64,000 bases of DNA from Frankia nepalensis (GTDB lineage: Bacteria > Actinomycetota > Actinomycetes > Frankiales > Frankiaceae), in the NCBI RefSeq assembly GCF_016786325.1, contig NZ_JADWYU010000114.1, positions 1 through 64,000 on the forward strand, read 5' to 3'. Each line of letters begins with the position of its first letter. The stretch's first letter is position 1. Under the pieces are notes generated by a model. That model was given only the letters and a program-made list of their open reading frames with translations, did no database searches and was not told where the DNA came from. Shown here piece by piece: positions 19,993 through 29,911 of this stretch. The position numbers and the translations under genes were made by a program.

Positions 19993-20079
19993 CCGTCGCG
20001 CTGTTCCAGGACGGCGAGCCTCCAGGCCGGCGAGAGGTCCGCCCGTGGGCGGGGCACGTCAGCGCGGGTCACGCGTCGA

Positions 20080-20424
20080 TCAGCGCATGTCGATGTGCGA
20101 CCGGTCGCGGGAGCGGGAGCGGTGGCCGGCGCCGCCGAACAGCGATGGCCCCCCGCCGGTACCGGCACCGCGGCGGCGCATCACGAACGGGGCGACCACG
20201 CCGATGAGCACGCACGCCGCCCCGATCTGCAGGACGTGGCGGATCCAGTCGATACCGCTCGTGTTTCGCACGCCGATCCAGCCGGCGATCGCGTTGCCGA
20301 TGAGCGCACCGACGATACCCAGGCAGACGGTCGCCCACAGTGGGACATTTCCACGGCGCATCAGCGCTCGAGCGATCAGACCGACGATGGCTCCGCCGAT
20401 CACGATCCACAGGATTTGGAACAC
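20080..20424 (-). CDS. GlsB/YeaQ/YmgE-family small membrane protein
   Basis: A 114-residue protein whose first 85 residues hold three transmembrane segments with the family's glycine motifs: WIVIGGAIVGLIARALMRRG, CLGIVGALIGNAIAGWIGV and a third helix. These transglycosylase-associated-like proteins are stress-induced, but no biochemical activity is established. The C-terminus is a basic, Arg/Ser-rich tail. GTG at 20424 is preceded by TTGGAGCTGATC; longer in-frame readings upstream have no family similarity. Confidence 0.82.
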   Translation of the reverse strand: MFQILWIVIGGAIVGLIARALMRRGNVPLWATVCLGIVGALIGNAIAGWIGVRNTSGIDWIRHVLQIGAACVLIGVVAPFVMRRRGAGTGGGPSLFGGAGHRSRSRDRSHIDMR

Positions 20425-20730
20425 GATCAGCTCCAACCTTTCAGCTATCGGCCCGGACCGCTCGCCGGGATCCTCGCCGATTCCGCTCCCGCGCTTCGGC
20501 GGGCACCGGGCCGCGAAACCGGGTGCGCCCAAAGCGGTGGGCAGCGGCTCCGACGTGTTCGACGGTAAGGCCGTGGAGATACCCCTGCCCTGACCAGCGA
20601 AACTCCGGAGCGCGACCGGCGCGCGGAACCGCCGCCCCAACAAGCCGCCCCAACAAAACGAATCGCCCCCGCCGGTAAGAACCGACGGGGGCGACTGGCG
20701 TGCCGTGGAGGGCCTGGGCCCTCGGCCTGG
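20425..20730. other. region between rpsA and the GlsB-like gene
   Basis: 306 bases. They hold the rpsA terminator (20664-20693) and presumably the promoter of the GlsB-like gene, which I cannot place. No gene seen. Confidence 0.6.
20664..20693 (-). terminator. rho-independent terminator of rpsA
   Basis: A 13-bp stem with one mismatch and a 4-base loop lies 38 bases after the rpsA stop. On the rpsA strand it is followed by ATTCGTTTTGTTG, a T-rich run that is exceptional in this GC-rich DNA. This is the most canonical intrinsic terminator in the window. Confidence 0.85.
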
Positions 20731-22209
20731 CTAGCCCCTACCGAACTGCTCGCGCAGGCGGCGCAGCGCCTCCTCGTCGATAGCCGAGGCGGGCTGGTTG
20801 GACTCGGAGGTGTACGACGACGGCGCGACCGCGGCGGCCTCGGCCTCGCGGGCGGCGCGGATCTGCGCCTGGTGCGCCTCGTAGCGCGACTGGGCCTCGG
20901 CGTACTGCCGCTCCCACTCGGCCTGCTGCTCCTCGAAGCCGGGCAGCCACTCGCCGGTCTCCGGGTCGAAGCCCTCCGGGTAGACGTAGTTGCCCTGCTC
21001 GTCGTACTTGGCTTCCATGCCGTACTGGCTCGGGTCGAACGTCTCGCCCTCGCCCGCGAGCGCGGACAGCTCGTTCGCCTGCTTGAGCGAGAGGCTGATC
21101 CGGCGCCGGTCGAGGTCGATGTCGATGACCTTGACCAGGATCTCGTCGCCCACGTTGACGACCTGCTCCGGGATCTCCACGTGGCGCTCGGCCAGCTCGG
21201 AGATGTGCACCAGGCCCTCGATGCCCTCGTCCACGCGGACGAACGCGCCGAACGGCACGAGCTTGGTGACCCGACCGGGCACGACCTGACCGATGGCGTG
21301 GGTCCGGGCGAACTGGCGCCACGGGTCCTCCTGCGTCGCCTTCAGCGACAGCGAGACCCGCTCGCGGTCCAGGTCGACGTCGAGGACCTCGACGGTGACC
21401 TCCTGGCCGACCTCGACCACCTCGGACGGGTGGTCGATGTGCTTCCAGGACAGCTCGGAGACGTGCACCAGGCCGTCGACCCCGCCGAGGTCGACGAAGG
21501 CGCCGAAGTTGACGATGGAGCTGACGACACCCTTGCGGATCTGGCCCTTGGCCAGCTGCGACAGGAACTCGGAGCGGACCTCGCTCTGGGTCTGCTCCAG
21601 CCACGCCCGGCGGGAAAGAACCACGTTGTTGCGGTTCTTGTCCAGCTCGATGATCTTGGCCTCGAGCTCGCGGCCCACGTAGGGCTGCAGATCACGCACA
21701 CGACGCATCTCGACCAGCGACGCGGGCAGGAAGCCGCGCAGGCCGATGTCGAGGATCAGACCACCCTTGACGACCTCGATGACGGTGCCGGTGACGACGC
21801 CGTCCTCCTCCTTGAGCTTCTCGATCGTGCCCCAGGCGCGCTCGTACTGGGCGCGCTTCTTGGACAGGATCAGCCGGCCCTCCTTGTCCTCCTTCTGGAG
21901 GACGAGAGCCTCGACATGGTCGCCCACCGAGACGACCTCGTGCGGGTCCACATCGTGCTTGATCGACAGCTCGCGGGACGGGATGACACCCTCGGTCTTG
22001 TAACCGATGTCCAGCAGCACCTCGTCGCGATCCACCTTGACGATGGTGCCGTCGACGATGTCACCGTCGTTGAAAAACTTGATCGTCTTGTCGACGGCGG
22101 CGAGGAAGTCCTCGGCCGAGCCGATGTCGTTGACCGCGACCTGTGGTGTGGTCGGGCTTTGCGGGCTGGTCACGGTCTCCACGGGTCGAACGTCGGTGGT
22201 GCTCGTCAA
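20731..22209 (-). CDS. rpsA: 30S ribosomal protein S1
   Basis: S1 binds mRNA and helps start translation. The 492-residue protein has four S1 (OB-fold) domains, starting around DIVDGTIVKVDRDEVLLDIGYKTEG, then GTVIEVVKGGLILDIGLRG, GVVSSIVNFGAFVDLGGVDG and GRVTKLVPFGAFVRVDEGIEG, the usual actinobacterial number. The C-terminus is acidic and Gln/Ala-rich. The start is TTG at 22209 with GGAG 8 bases upstream; a stop codon 30 bases before it and no ATG or GTG between force this choice unless translation begins at GTG 22173. A sigma70-like promoter and intrinsic terminator bracket the gene, so it is probably monocistronic. Confidence 0.97.
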   Translation of the reverse strand: MTSTTDVRPVETVTSPQSPTTPQVAVNDIGSAEDFLAAVDKTIKFFNDGDIVDGTIVKVDRDEVLLDIGYKTEGVIPSRELSIKHDVDPHEVVSVGDHVEALVLQKEDKEGRLILSKKRAQYERAWGTIEKLKEEDGVVTGTVIEVVKGGLILDIGLRGFLPASLVEMRRVRDLQPYVGRELEAKIIELDKNRNNVVLSRRAWLEQTQSEVRSEFLSQLAKGQIRKGVVSSIVNFGAFVDLGGVDGLVHVSELSWKHIDHPSEVVEVGQEVTVEVLDVDLDRERVSLSLKATQEDPWRQFARTHAIGQVVPGRVTKLVPFGAFVRVDEGIEGLVHISELAERHVEIPEQVVNVGDEILVKVIDIDLDRRRISLSLKQANELSALAGEGETFDPSQYGMEAKYDEQGNYVYPEGFDPETGEWLPGFEEQQAEWERQYAEAQSRYEAHQAQIRAAREAEAAAVAPSSYTSESNQPASAIDEEALRRLREQFGRG

Positions 22210-22545
22210 GGGGTCGGCTCCGACTAGGGGTTGACGTCAGCGCGAGAGCCGGGTCGAACCGCCGGGACGGAGGGACAGAGGACAACGACTTTGCCGCTGA
22301 CATCGACCTGTCAGAACCGATAACGACTGCTCGAGTGGATCTGCTCGGTCCGAGACCCACAGACCCTCGTGCCGACCCCAGTCTAGGGAAGCGTCTCCGG
22401 ACCGGTCAACGGGAGACCGCGCGCAGGCTGACGCGCGCCTGCCGGCGTGGGGCTCTGGTCGAGTGAGACTCGACGGTGGGAGTCCAGGGTCACGCCCGGG
22501 CGGCACCTTGACCACCGGGGAGCCATCCGAAGGATGACGAGCTGG
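22210..22545. other. rpsA promoter and leader region
   Basis: 336 bases between the acyltransferase stop and rpsA. They hold the rpsA promoter and an apparent leader of about 165 bases. No second gene is seen. Confidence 0.65.
22380..22409 (-). promoter_or_regulatory. sigma70-type promoter of rpsA
   Basis: On the minus strand TTGACC (22409-22404) and TAGACT (22385-22380) are separated by 18 bases, close to the housekeeping consensus. Transcription would start near 22373 and give a leader of about 165 bases before the TTG start, long enough for feedback control by S1, which is inference. Confidence 0.65.
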
Positions 22546-24105
22546 TCAGCCTGCTCGGCTGCCGCGGCCCGCGTCAGTGGGGGTCGCGGAGGGGGCGGCG
22601 CCACCCTCGGGCCCGATCGTATCCGGGGTGGCCGCCTCAGGGGGCACTGGGACGGTTGTCTCGTCCAACACGCCCGCCGCCGCGCCAGGACGGGTTGGCG
22701 CGGGGATCGCCGCCGGCTCCGCGGCGGCCTGGTCCTGGCCGGCCGGACCGGACCGGACCGCGGCGCCGGCCACGCCGGCGCGGCCACGTCGCTGGCGGTT
22801 CTTCCAGCGCCGGGCCCAGTCCTTCGCCAGGTTCTGGCACGGCCGCTCGATGAGGTAGTAGGTCAGCGCCGACAGCGCGACCGTGAGCCCGAAGACGACC
22901 ACGAAGAGCGGGACGAAGCCGATCTGCCAGATCTTCCAGCCGCTGCGCGTCATCACCACGTCGATGACGGTCTGGTGCCACAGGTAGATGCCGTACGAGA
23001 TCGAGCCCAGGAAGGTCATCACTCGGCTGGCCAGGAACCGGCGGACGATCCCGCGCCGCTGCGGGCCGAACACCGCCGGCAGCAGCAGGAAGAACCCGAA
23101 GAGCCCGTAGAACAGGTGCTTGCCCAGGTCCGTGCGGACGGACGCCTCGTACACGGGCCACAGCGGCAGCCCGATCCGGGTGCTCGCCGCCCAGTAGCAC
23201 AGCGCCGCCAGCAGCCAGCACACGAGACCGGAGCCGGGCAGCGTCGACCACCTCGGGTGGCGGCCCCGCCGGCCGTACCAGGCGGAGACGACCGCCAGGA
23301 ACATGCCCATCGAGAACAGGTCCCACCAGATCGGCAGCCACGCCGGCCAGCCGTCCGCCCAGCCGGTGTCGACCCCGACCATCCGCCAGTGCAGGAGCGT
23401 GCCCGTGACGTACAGCGCGGCGACGCCGGTGAGCTCGACAAGCAGCTGGGTGCGGCCGGCGAACACGCGGCGGCCCAGCAGCCAGGCGTAGAGCGGGACG
23501 AAGAGGTAGAACGCGACCTCGACGTTGAGCGTCCAGGCCTGGGTGAGGCCCTGGATCGCCCATTCCTGCCGGTAGCCCTGGACGAACAGCAGGCACTGCG
23601 CCAGGCCCTTGATGTTCGAGACGATCATCTTGTCGGTGATGACGACAAGGCTGATCACGAACACCAGCCAGTAGAGCGGGACGATCCGCATGAAGCGGCG
23701 AATCCAGAAACCGCCCGCGTCGGGGACGTCCCGGCCGCCGCCCGTCTCGGCGAGCGCCAGGTGGCGCGCGACGAACGGCCGGTAGAGCAGGAAGCCGGAG
23801 ATGAGGAAGAAGACCGCGACGCCGATCTCGGCCCGGGCGGCGTACGGCCCGAGGCTGGACTGCAGCGTCAGGGTGGAGATGAAGCCGGCGTGCACGACCA
23901 CCACGAGGATGGCGGCGATCGCGCGCAGCCCGTCGAAGCCAGGGAAGACCGTCAGATCGCGCTGGGCGCCGCTGCCGGCGGAGGCGTCCACGCCTGTGGG
24001 CGACGCCGCCGGAGCGCCCGCCGGGACCACCGTGGTGTCGGCGTCGACCGCGATCGTCGTTGGGTCGTCGGACCGTCCGAGCTGGCGGACTCCGGCGCCG
24101 CTCAC
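22546..24105 (-). CDS. membrane acyltransferase (OafA/YrhL, acyltransferase 3 family)
   Basis: These proteins transfer acetyl or other acyl groups to exported sugars. The family opening FPGFDGLRAIAAILVVVVHAGF is at about residue 45, followed by FFLISGFLLYRPF, WIRRFMRIVPLYW, AWTLNVEVAFYLFVPLYAW, SYGIYLWHQTV and about ten transmembrane segments. The start His and the R/E motif residues are present. About 75 C-terminal residues are a Pro/Ala-rich tail. No ATG exists near the start; GTG at 24105 is the best in-frame choice after the stop of the upstream GT39 gene. It closes a minus-strand pair that modifies envelope sugars. Confidence 0.88.
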   Translation of the reverse strand: MSGAGVRQLGRSDDPTTIAVDADTTVVPAGAPAASPTGVDASAGSGAQRDLTVFPGFDGLRAIAAILVVVVHAGFISTLTLQSSLGPYAARAEIGVAVFFLISGFLLYRPFVARHLALAETGGGRDVPDAGGFWIRRFMRIVPLYWLVFVISLVVITDKMIVSNIKGLAQCLLFVQGYRQEWAIQGLTQAWTLNVEVAFYLFVPLYAWLLGRRVFAGRTQLLVELTGVAALYVTGTLLHWRMVGVDTGWADGWPAWLPIWWDLFSMGMFLAVVSAWYGRRGRHPRWSTLPGSGLVCWLLAALCYWAASTRIGLPLWPVYEASVRTDLGKHLFYGLFGFFLLLPAVFGPQRRGIVRRFLASRVMTFLGSISYGIYLWHQTVIDVVMTRSGWKIWQIGFVPLFVVVFGLTVALSALTYYLIERPCQNLAKDWARRWKNRQRRGRAGVAGAAVRSGPAGQDQAAAEPAAIPAPTRPGAAAGVLDETTVPVPPEAATPDTIGPEGGAAPSATPTDAGRGSRAG

Positions 24106-24233
24106 GACACGCGTCGCGGGTAGCTGCTGTCCGGCACGGAACGCAAGGTACCAGGGCGCCTCCCGGCAATCGCCCGGCGGCGCCGGCAGCGAACACGCGG
24201 CAGACGCCGCCGGGCGGGCGGTGAGCGCGCGCG

Positions 24234-25736
24234 TCAGCCGGTCTCGGGCTGCCCGACCTGGGCCTGGGCGGGGACGTGGGCCGCGGGCGGCCGGCCGCCG
24301 GCGTGCCGGCCGTGCGGGGTGAACCGGGAACGGATCGCCGCGAACGCGACCGCCGCGAGCAGCACCACCGCCGGCTCCGCGACGGCCCGGAAGCGGCTGG
24401 TGCCGTAGACCATCGTGGAGGCGAGCGTGAGCACCCCCGGCAGCGCCAGCAGCGGCAGCAGCAGCGCCCGGCGCCGGCGCAGCAGCACGGCGCCGACGAC
24501 GGCGGCGGCCATGAGCACCCACAGCGAGACCATCCCGACCTGGCTCACGCCGACCGGCCGCAGCTCGACCGTGTCCAGCCGGACCTGCTGCCACGGGCGG
24601 AACAGCCCCCAGGTCCGCCCGGCCCTGGCGGCGGCGACCTTGGGCAGCTCACCCTTGTGCGCATCGATGTACGTGAAGGCCGCCTCGCGGTAGAAGACGT
24701 CGCGTTCGGAGCGCTCGGTCGGCGGATTCTCGATCGCCAGGATGCAGTCGAAGTCCCACCAGCCGAGGTGCGGGCCGGAGTAGGTCGTCTCGCAGTGCGT
24801 CACGGCGAGCGTCGTGCCGAGCCCGCTGGACAGGTACTCGGGCTCGCTGAACCGGGTGAGGTTGTAGATGCTCCACGGGGCGATCGCGAGCACGCAGGCC
24901 GCGCCCGCGGCGACCAGCATCCCCAGCCGCCGCCGCCAGGAGGCCACGATGCCGGCCAGGCGCCCTCCGGCCGCGCGAGGCTTCGCCGTCGCCGCCGCAG
25001 GGGTCCCCACGGATCGGCGCCAGCCGATCCGTGGGGGAGCGTCTTCGGGCCGTGCGATGAGGACCAGCGGCGTCACCAGGAAGACGCCGAGCAGTGCCAG
25101 CTCGGCCCGCGCGAGCGCCGCGGCGGCGACCGCGACTCCCAGCAGCGCCGCGTCCAGGTAGCCGCGCCGCTCCCAGAACCGGTAGGCCAGCCAGAGGACC
25201 GCCGACGTGGCGAGGATCCCGCTCGTCTCCGACATCAGCAGCGGGTCATTGATCCACATGCCGGGGTAGACGGCCGCGATCCCGGCCGCGACCAGCCCGG
25301 TCGCGGGACCGGCGACGCGGCGGCCGGTGAGGCCCATGATCCCGACCGCGAGCGTGCCCAGCAGGCAGGAGAACACCTGGTGATCGAGGAAGGTCCGCAG
25401 CCCGACGAGGGAGGGCAGGGCGAGCAGCGCGCTGGTCAGCGGCGGATGCTGCGCGTCCGGGACGTAGCGCTTGTTGAGCCTCAGCTCGTACGGGTCCGGC
25501 CAGCCTCGCCCGTCGGCGAACAGGTTGGCCGCGTCGTGGTAGTAGAGCGGGTCGCCCTGCACCTCGGCCGGATGCATCCAGGCGAACAGATACCACAGGC
25601 GCACGCCGAGACCCACGGCCATGAACAAGCCCAGCAACAGCCACCAGCGGCGACTGGGCCGGCCGATCATCGGCGGCCGCGGGGCGCCGGCGTCGGACGC
25701 CCGCTCCGACACCGGCCCGACAGCGGTCTTGGTCAC
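24234..25736 (-). CDS. GT39-like polyprenol-dependent mannosyl/glycosyltransferase
   Basis: A 500-residue GT-C protein: helix at about 29-50, then a large first extracellular loop with HPAEVQGDPLYYHDAANLF, whose GD...D positions match the catalytic Asp site of ArnT/PMT-like enzymes that use lipid-linked sugars. About ten further helices follow. In the loop after LVLIARPEDAPP the gene contains a perfect 14-bp palindrome (25005-25036) that looks like an inserted repeat element read in frame. The protein is divergent from the acyltransferase-SGNH gene with 49 bases between the starts, so the two may share control. Confidence 0.85.
   Translation of the reverse strand: MTKTAVGPVSERASDAGAPRPPMIGRPSRRWWLLLGLFMAVGLGVRLWYLFAWMHPAEVQGDPLYYHDAANLFADGRGWPDPYELRLNKRYVPDAQHPPLTSALLALPSLVGLRTFLDHQVFSCLLGTLAVGIMGLTGRRVAGPATGLVAAGIAAVYPGMWINDPLLMSETSGILATSAVLWLAYRFWERRGYLDAALLGVAVAAAALARAELALLGVFLVTPLVLIARPEDAPPRIGWRRSVGTPAAATAKPRAAGGRLAGIVASWRRRLGMLVAAGAACVLAIAPWSIYNLTRFSEPEYLSSGLGTTLAVTHCETTYSGPHLGWWDFDCILAIENPPTERSERDVFYREAAFTYIDAHKGELPKVAAARAGRTWGLFRPWQQVRLDTVELRPVGVSQVGMVSLWVLMAAAVVGAVLLRRRRALLLPLLALPGVLTLASTMVYGTSRFRAVAEPAVVLLAAVAFAAIRSRFTPHGRHAGGRPPAAHVPAQAQVGQPETG
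25005..25036 (+). repeat. GCCA-loop palindromic element, copy 1 (inside the GT39 gene)
   Basis: Perfect 14-bp stem ccccacggatcggc / gccgatccgtgggg with tetraloop gcca, preceded by gcaggggt. The same plan occurs at 41506-41537. It lies in frame within a coding sequence and encodes an Arg/Pro-rich insert. Confidence 0.8.
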
Positions 25737-25785
25737 GGCCGGAAAGTACCAAGGGGCGTCCCGTCACCTGAGGTCGACAGGTGTG

Positions 25786-28700
25786 ATGATTAGCCTGGCC
25801 ATTGAGGGCCGCGATGCCGCGCTTACCCAGCGGAACGAGCGTGGACGCGGACGCGGAACCGGCGCGCGACTGCCTCATACTTCGCGAAGCGGTCAGCCGG
25901 ACGCGGACCGCGGACCACCAGAGGCGCACAAGCGGGGGGAGGCCCGGCTGAGCGGCAAGGACGCTGACACGGTCCGGATCTCCGACGTCACCCGCTTCCG
26001 CCCGCAGTCGTCCGACGATGTCGACGGCCTCGACGACGACCGGGCGCGGGAGAGCACGCGCGACGACCAGGCGGATCTCGACCGGGCGCGCGAGGACCGC
26101 GACCGCGGGGAGCGCTCCGGAGACGACCGGTTCGGTCAGGACCGGCACGGCGGGGAGCCGCGGCGCGGCCACGCCCGGCCTGACGGCGGCTGGGACGCCC
26201 CGTCGGGCCCGCGCCCGGCCAGCCGGCGGCCCGACGCGGACCGTCACGACAGCGGCGGCCACGCGGCCCGGCGCCGCGAGGACGACCAGCGCGGGCCGAG
26301 CCGTTCGGCCCCGGCCCCGTACCAGCGCCGGTCCGGTGCCCGCGACGACGACGGCCCGGCCCGTGGCCGCCCGGACGGCGAGCTGGACAGGCGCGCCCGC
26401 GACGAGCGCGGCGCCGGCCGGGAACGCCGGCCCGAGCGGGACGGGCGCGACGCCTGGACCCGGCCGGGCCGTCCCGGCGGGAGCGGACGCCCGGACGACG
26501 ACGGCCGCCCTGACCACGAAGGCCGCCAGGACGAACGTCCCGGTGGGGAGCGGCGCGCGCGCCGCAAGGACGAGCGGCGCGACGACGGCCACGGCGCGGG
26601 GGACGTCAACCCGCCCACGCTGACGATCTGGCGGGACACCCGTGGCCGCGCCGGGCCGGCCCGCCGTCAGCCGCCGCGCACCTACACCCGGCAGGACCTG
26701 GAGCGCTCGCGGTCGGAGGCGGGCGGGGCCGACCCGGAGCCCAGGACCGGCGGGCTGATGCTGCTCGACCGGGGCGCGGCCGCGCCGGCGACCACCCCGA
26801 TCGGGCCGGGCGACACGGACACCACCGGGACGTTCCTCGCGCCGATCGTGCACTCCCCCGGCCTCGACGGGCTGCGCGCGCTCGCGGTGCTGGCGGTGAT
26901 CGCCTACCACGCCGGGCTCCCGTTCGCTCCCGGCGGGCTGCTGGGCGTGGACACCTTCATGGTGCTGTCCGGCTTCCTGATCACCGGGCTGCTGGTCGCC
27001 GAGTACCGGGCGACCCGCCGCATCGACCTGAAGGACTTCTGGCTCCGCCGGCTCCGCCGGCTGTTGCCGGCGCTGCTGCTCCTGCTGCTGGCGGTCTCGG
27101 CGTACGCGCGGTTCATCGCGCCGCCGGGCGACGCGACCAAGATTCGCTTCGACACGCTGGCCGCGCTGTTCTACGTGGCGAACTGGCGGTTCGCGCTGTC
27201 AGAGCAGAGCTACTTCGACCACTTCTCCGCGCCGTCCCCGCTGCTGCACACCTGGTCCCTGGCGGTCGAGGAGCAGTTCTACGTGCTCTGGCCGCTGCTG
27301 GTGTTCCTGCTGATGCGCCACAGCGCCCGCACGGTGGACCGGTGGAAGGGCCAGCGGCAGAAGGCGCAGTCCGCCGCGCTCACGGTCGCGGTGCTCGGCG
27401 CCGAGGCGAGCGCGCTGATCGGGATCGGCCTGCTGCTCACGGGCGTGGACGCGTCACGGATCTACTACGGCACCGAGGTGCGGATCCAGGCGCTGCTGAT
27501 CGGCGCGGCGCTGGCGGTGTGGCGGGCACAGCGCAAGGCGGGATTCACCCCGCGCGGCAAGAAGGTGCTCGGCCATGCGGGCCTGGCGGCGGCCGCGGCG
27601 ATGCTGGCGCTGTGGGCGACCGTCGACGGGGAGTCCCGCGGCCTCTACGCGGGCGGGTTCTTCGGGGTCGCGCTGATCGTGGCCGTGCTGGTCGCGGCGA
27701 TCGTCGAGGTGCCGAACTCGGCGATCTCCAAGATCCTGTCAATCTCGCCGCTCACCTACATCGGGAAGATCTCCTACGGCCTCTACCTGTGGCACTGGCC
27801 AGTCCTGCTGACGCTCACCGCCGGGCGGACGGGCCTGCACGGGCCGGCCCTGCTGGGCGCCCGGATCGGCGCGACCGTCGCCTGCACGCTGCTGTCGTTC
27901 TACCTGGTGGAGAACCCGATCCGGCGGCGGAAGCTGCGGATCCCGAAGCCTGTGGTCACCACGCCGGCGATCATCGCCGGGGTGGTCGCGGTCGCGTTCC
28001 TGGCGACCGGCACGCAGGCGTCGACGGCGCGCACTCCGGCGGACCTGGAGAAGCTGGCTCGCGAGGTGCAGGCGAACGGCGTGCCGCAGTCGGTGGGACC
28101 GGACGCGGCGGGCAACCCGCCGTCGCGGATGCTGATCGCCGGGGACTCGCTGGCGACGACGCTGGTCGGCAGCCAGTTCGCGGATGTGGCCGCGTCGATG
28201 AACATGCAGCTGGCGGACGCGTCGATGCTCGGCTGCGGGGTGGCGCGGCTGCCCACCCGGAAGCTGGACGGCGAGGCCGGGCCGACCACGATCGGCTGCG
28301 AGCAGTGGCCCGAGCGGTTCGCCAAGCGGGTCGACGAGGTCAAGCCGGACGTGGCCGGGCTGCTGGTGGGCCGGTGGGAGGTCACCGACCAGCTGCTGGA
28401 CGGTCGCTGGGTACACGTCGGCGACCCGTCGTTCGACGCCTATCTCGCCACCCAGCTGGACCTGGCGATCAAGACCTTGTCGGCGCAGGGGGCGAAGGTG
28501 GTGCTGTTCACCACCCCCGCGGTCGCGGCACGAGAAGGTCCGGACGGGACGCGTTACCCGGAGACCAAGCCGGAGCGAGTAGCGTCGTTCAACGAGCTGC
28601 TGCGGGCCGCGGCCAGCCGGCATCCGGGAGTGGCGACTATCTCGGATCTGAACGCGGTGCTCACTCCGGGCAACCGGTTCACCGATCACGTGAACGGCAT

Positions 28701-28842
28701 CCTCACCAGGGACGACGGCGTGCACATTACAGCCGCGGGCGGTCGTCTCGTTGGCCAGGCGCTGCTTCCCGCGATTGTTGAGCTGGTTCGTCCGACACGC
28801 ACGGATCGTGCCCCCGTGGTGACACCCACGTCCCCCGGCTGA
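25786..28842 (+). CDS. acyltransferase-3 / SGNH-domain fusion with long disordered N-terminus
   Basis: The 1018-residue protein has three parts. Residues 1 to about 350 are hydrophilic and extremely rich in Arg, Asp and Gly, with no fold I recognise. Residues about 355-720 are an OafA-type membrane acyltransferase ([63 protein letters not shown]). Residues about 765-1000 are an extracellular SGNH hydrolase-like domain, with [10 protein letters not shown] carrying the catalytic Ser and DDGVHIT the Asp/His. This pairing O-acetylates exported polysaccharide: the membrane part moves the acetyl group and the SGNH part transfers it. Start ATG 25786 follows AGGTGTG. Confidence 0.88.
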   Translation: MISLAIEGRDAALTQRNERGRGRGTGARLPHTSRSGQPDADRGPPEAHKRGEARLSGKDADTVRISDVTRFRPQSSDDVDGLDDDRARESTRDDQADLDRAREDRDRGERSGDDRFGQDRHGGEPRRGHARPDGGWDAPSGPRPASRRPDADRHDSGGHAARRREDDQRGPSRSAPAPYQRRSGARDDDGPARGRPDGELDRRARDERGAGRERRPERDGRDAWTRPGRPGGSGRPDDDGRPDHEGRQDERPGGERRARRKDERRDDGHGAGDVNPPTLTIWRDTRGRAGPARRQPPRTYTRQDLERSRSEAGGADPEPRTGGLMLLDRGAAAPATTPIGPGDTDTTGTFLAPIVHSPGLDGLRALAVLAVIAYHAGLPFAPGGLLGVDTFMVLSGFLITGLLVAEYRATRRIDLKDFWLRRLRRLLPALLLLLLAVSAYARFIAPPGDATKIRFDTLAALFYVANWRFALSEQSYFDHFSAPSPLLHTWSLAVEEQFYVLWPLLVFLLMRHSARTVDRWKGQRQKAQSAALTVAVLGAEASALIGIGLLLTGVDASRIYYGTEVRIQALLIGAALAVWRAQRKAGFTPRGKKVLGHAGLAAAAAMLALWATVDGESRGLYAGGFFGVALIVAVLVAAIVEVPNSAISKILSISPLTYIGKISYGLYLWHWPVLLTLTAGRTGLHGPALLGARIGATVACTLLSFYLVENPIRRRKLRIPKPVVTTPAIIAGVVAVAFLATGTQASTARTPADLEKLAREVQANGVPQSVGPDAAGNPPSRMLIAGDSLATTLVGSQFADVAASMNMQLADASMLGCGVARLPTRKLDGEAGPTTIGCEQWPERFAKRVDEVKPDVAGLLVGRWEVTDQLLDGRWVHVGDPSFDAYLATQLDLAIKTLSAQGAKVVLFTTPAVAAREGPDGTRYPETKPERVASFNELLRAAASRHPGVATISDLNAVLTPGNRFTDHVNGILTRDDGVHITAAGGRLVGQALLPAIVELVRPTRTDRAPVVTPTSPG

Positions 28843-28897
28843 CCTGCATGCTTTACCAGACGCTAACCTTTCGACGGCAGCGTGCTTGAACTCGGAC

Positions 28898-28909
28898 AGG
28901 AGGGTGATC
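28898..28909 (+). promoter_or_regulatory. near-perfect ribosome binding site of the GDP-mannose dehydratase gene
   Basis: AGGAGGGTGATC directly precedes GTG 28910 and pairs almost fully with the 16S anti-SD end. It decides this start over the TTG 24 bases upstream. Confidence 0.8.
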
Positions 28910-29911
28910 GTGCCTCGCGCGCTCATTACGGGGATCACCGGTCAGGACGGCCTGTACCTGGGCGAGTTGCTCACGGCCAAGGGTTATGAGGTGTTTGGGC
29001 TGGTTAGGGGCCAGTCCAACCCGAAGGTGGCGACGGTCGAGCGGATCATTCCCGGCGTCCAGTTGCTCGAGGGCGACCTGACCGACCTGTCCTCGCTGAT
29101 CGGCGCGGTGGAGATCTCCCAGCCGGACGAGGTGTACAACCTGGGCGCCATCTCGTTCGTCGGACTCTCCTGGAAACAGGCCGAGCTGACCGGCGAGACC
29201 ACCGGGATGGGCGTGTTGCGGATCCTCGAGGCGCTGCGGATCACGGCGGGCAGCGACGTGTCGCGGGTGCGCTTCTACCAGGCGTCCTCGTCCGAGATGT
29301 TCGGTAAGGTCCGGGAGACGCCGCAGCGGGAGACGACACCGTTCCACCCGCGCTCTCCCTATGGCGTCGCGAAGACCTTTGGGCATTACCTGACGGTTAA
29401 CTACCGCGAGTCCTACGACATGTTCGCCTGCTCCGGCATGCTGTTCAACCACGAGTCGCCGCGCCGCGGAATCGAGTTCGTCACCCGCAAGGTGACCCGG
29501 GGCGTCGCGCGGATCGCGCTCGGCCTGCAGGACTCGATCACCCTGGGCAACCTCGACTCCCGGCGGGACTGGGGCTTCGCGGGCGACTACGTCGACGCGA
29601 TGTGGCGGATGCTGCAGCAGGACGAGCCGGACGACTACGTCGTGGCCACCGGCGAGACGCACTCCATCCGCGAACTGCTGGACGTCGCGTTCGCCCGGGT
29701 CGGGATCGACGACTGGGAGCCCTACGTCAAGCAGGACCCGCGGTTCTTCCGGCCGGCCGAGGTCGACCTGCTGGTCGGCGACCCGTCGAAGGCCATGGAC
29801 GACCTGGGCTGGAAACCGACCGTCACCTTCACCGGCCTGGTCGACATGATGGTGGACGCGGACCTCGCGCTGGAGCGGCAGGCCGCGGGGCAGGCGCTGA
29901 CGCATCCGTGA
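28910..29911 (+). CDS. gmd: GDP-mannose 4,6-dehydratase
   Basis: This short-chain dehydrogenase family enzyme converts GDP-D-mannose to GDP-4-keto-6-deoxymannose, the precursor of GDP-fucose, GDP-rhamnose and related sugars. The NADP-binding [14 protein letters not shown] is at the N-terminus. ASSSEMFG provides the catalytic Ser/Glu and [19 protein letters not shown] the YxxxK pair. [15 protein letters not shown] is family-typical. At 333 residues it is full length. No GDP-fucose synthase or reductase is adjacent, so the final sugar is unknown. It is the first gene of a four-gene run coupled by GTGA overlaps. Confidence 0.93.
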   Translation: MPRALITGITGQDGLYLGELLTAKGYEVFGLVRGQSNPKVATVERIIPGVQLLEGDLTDLSSLIGAVEISQPDEVYNLGAISFVGLSWKQAELTGETTGMGVLRILEALRITAGSDVSRVRFYQASSSEMFGKVRETPQRETTPFHPRSPYGVAKTFGHYLTVNYRESYDMFACSGMLFNHESPRRGIEFVTRKVTRGVARIALGLQDSITLGNLDSRRDWGFAGDYVDAMWRMLQQDEPDDYVVATGETHSIRELLDVAFARVGIDDWEPYVKQDPRFFRPAEVDLLVGDPSKAMDDLGWKPTVTFTGLVDMMVDADLALERQAAGQALTHP

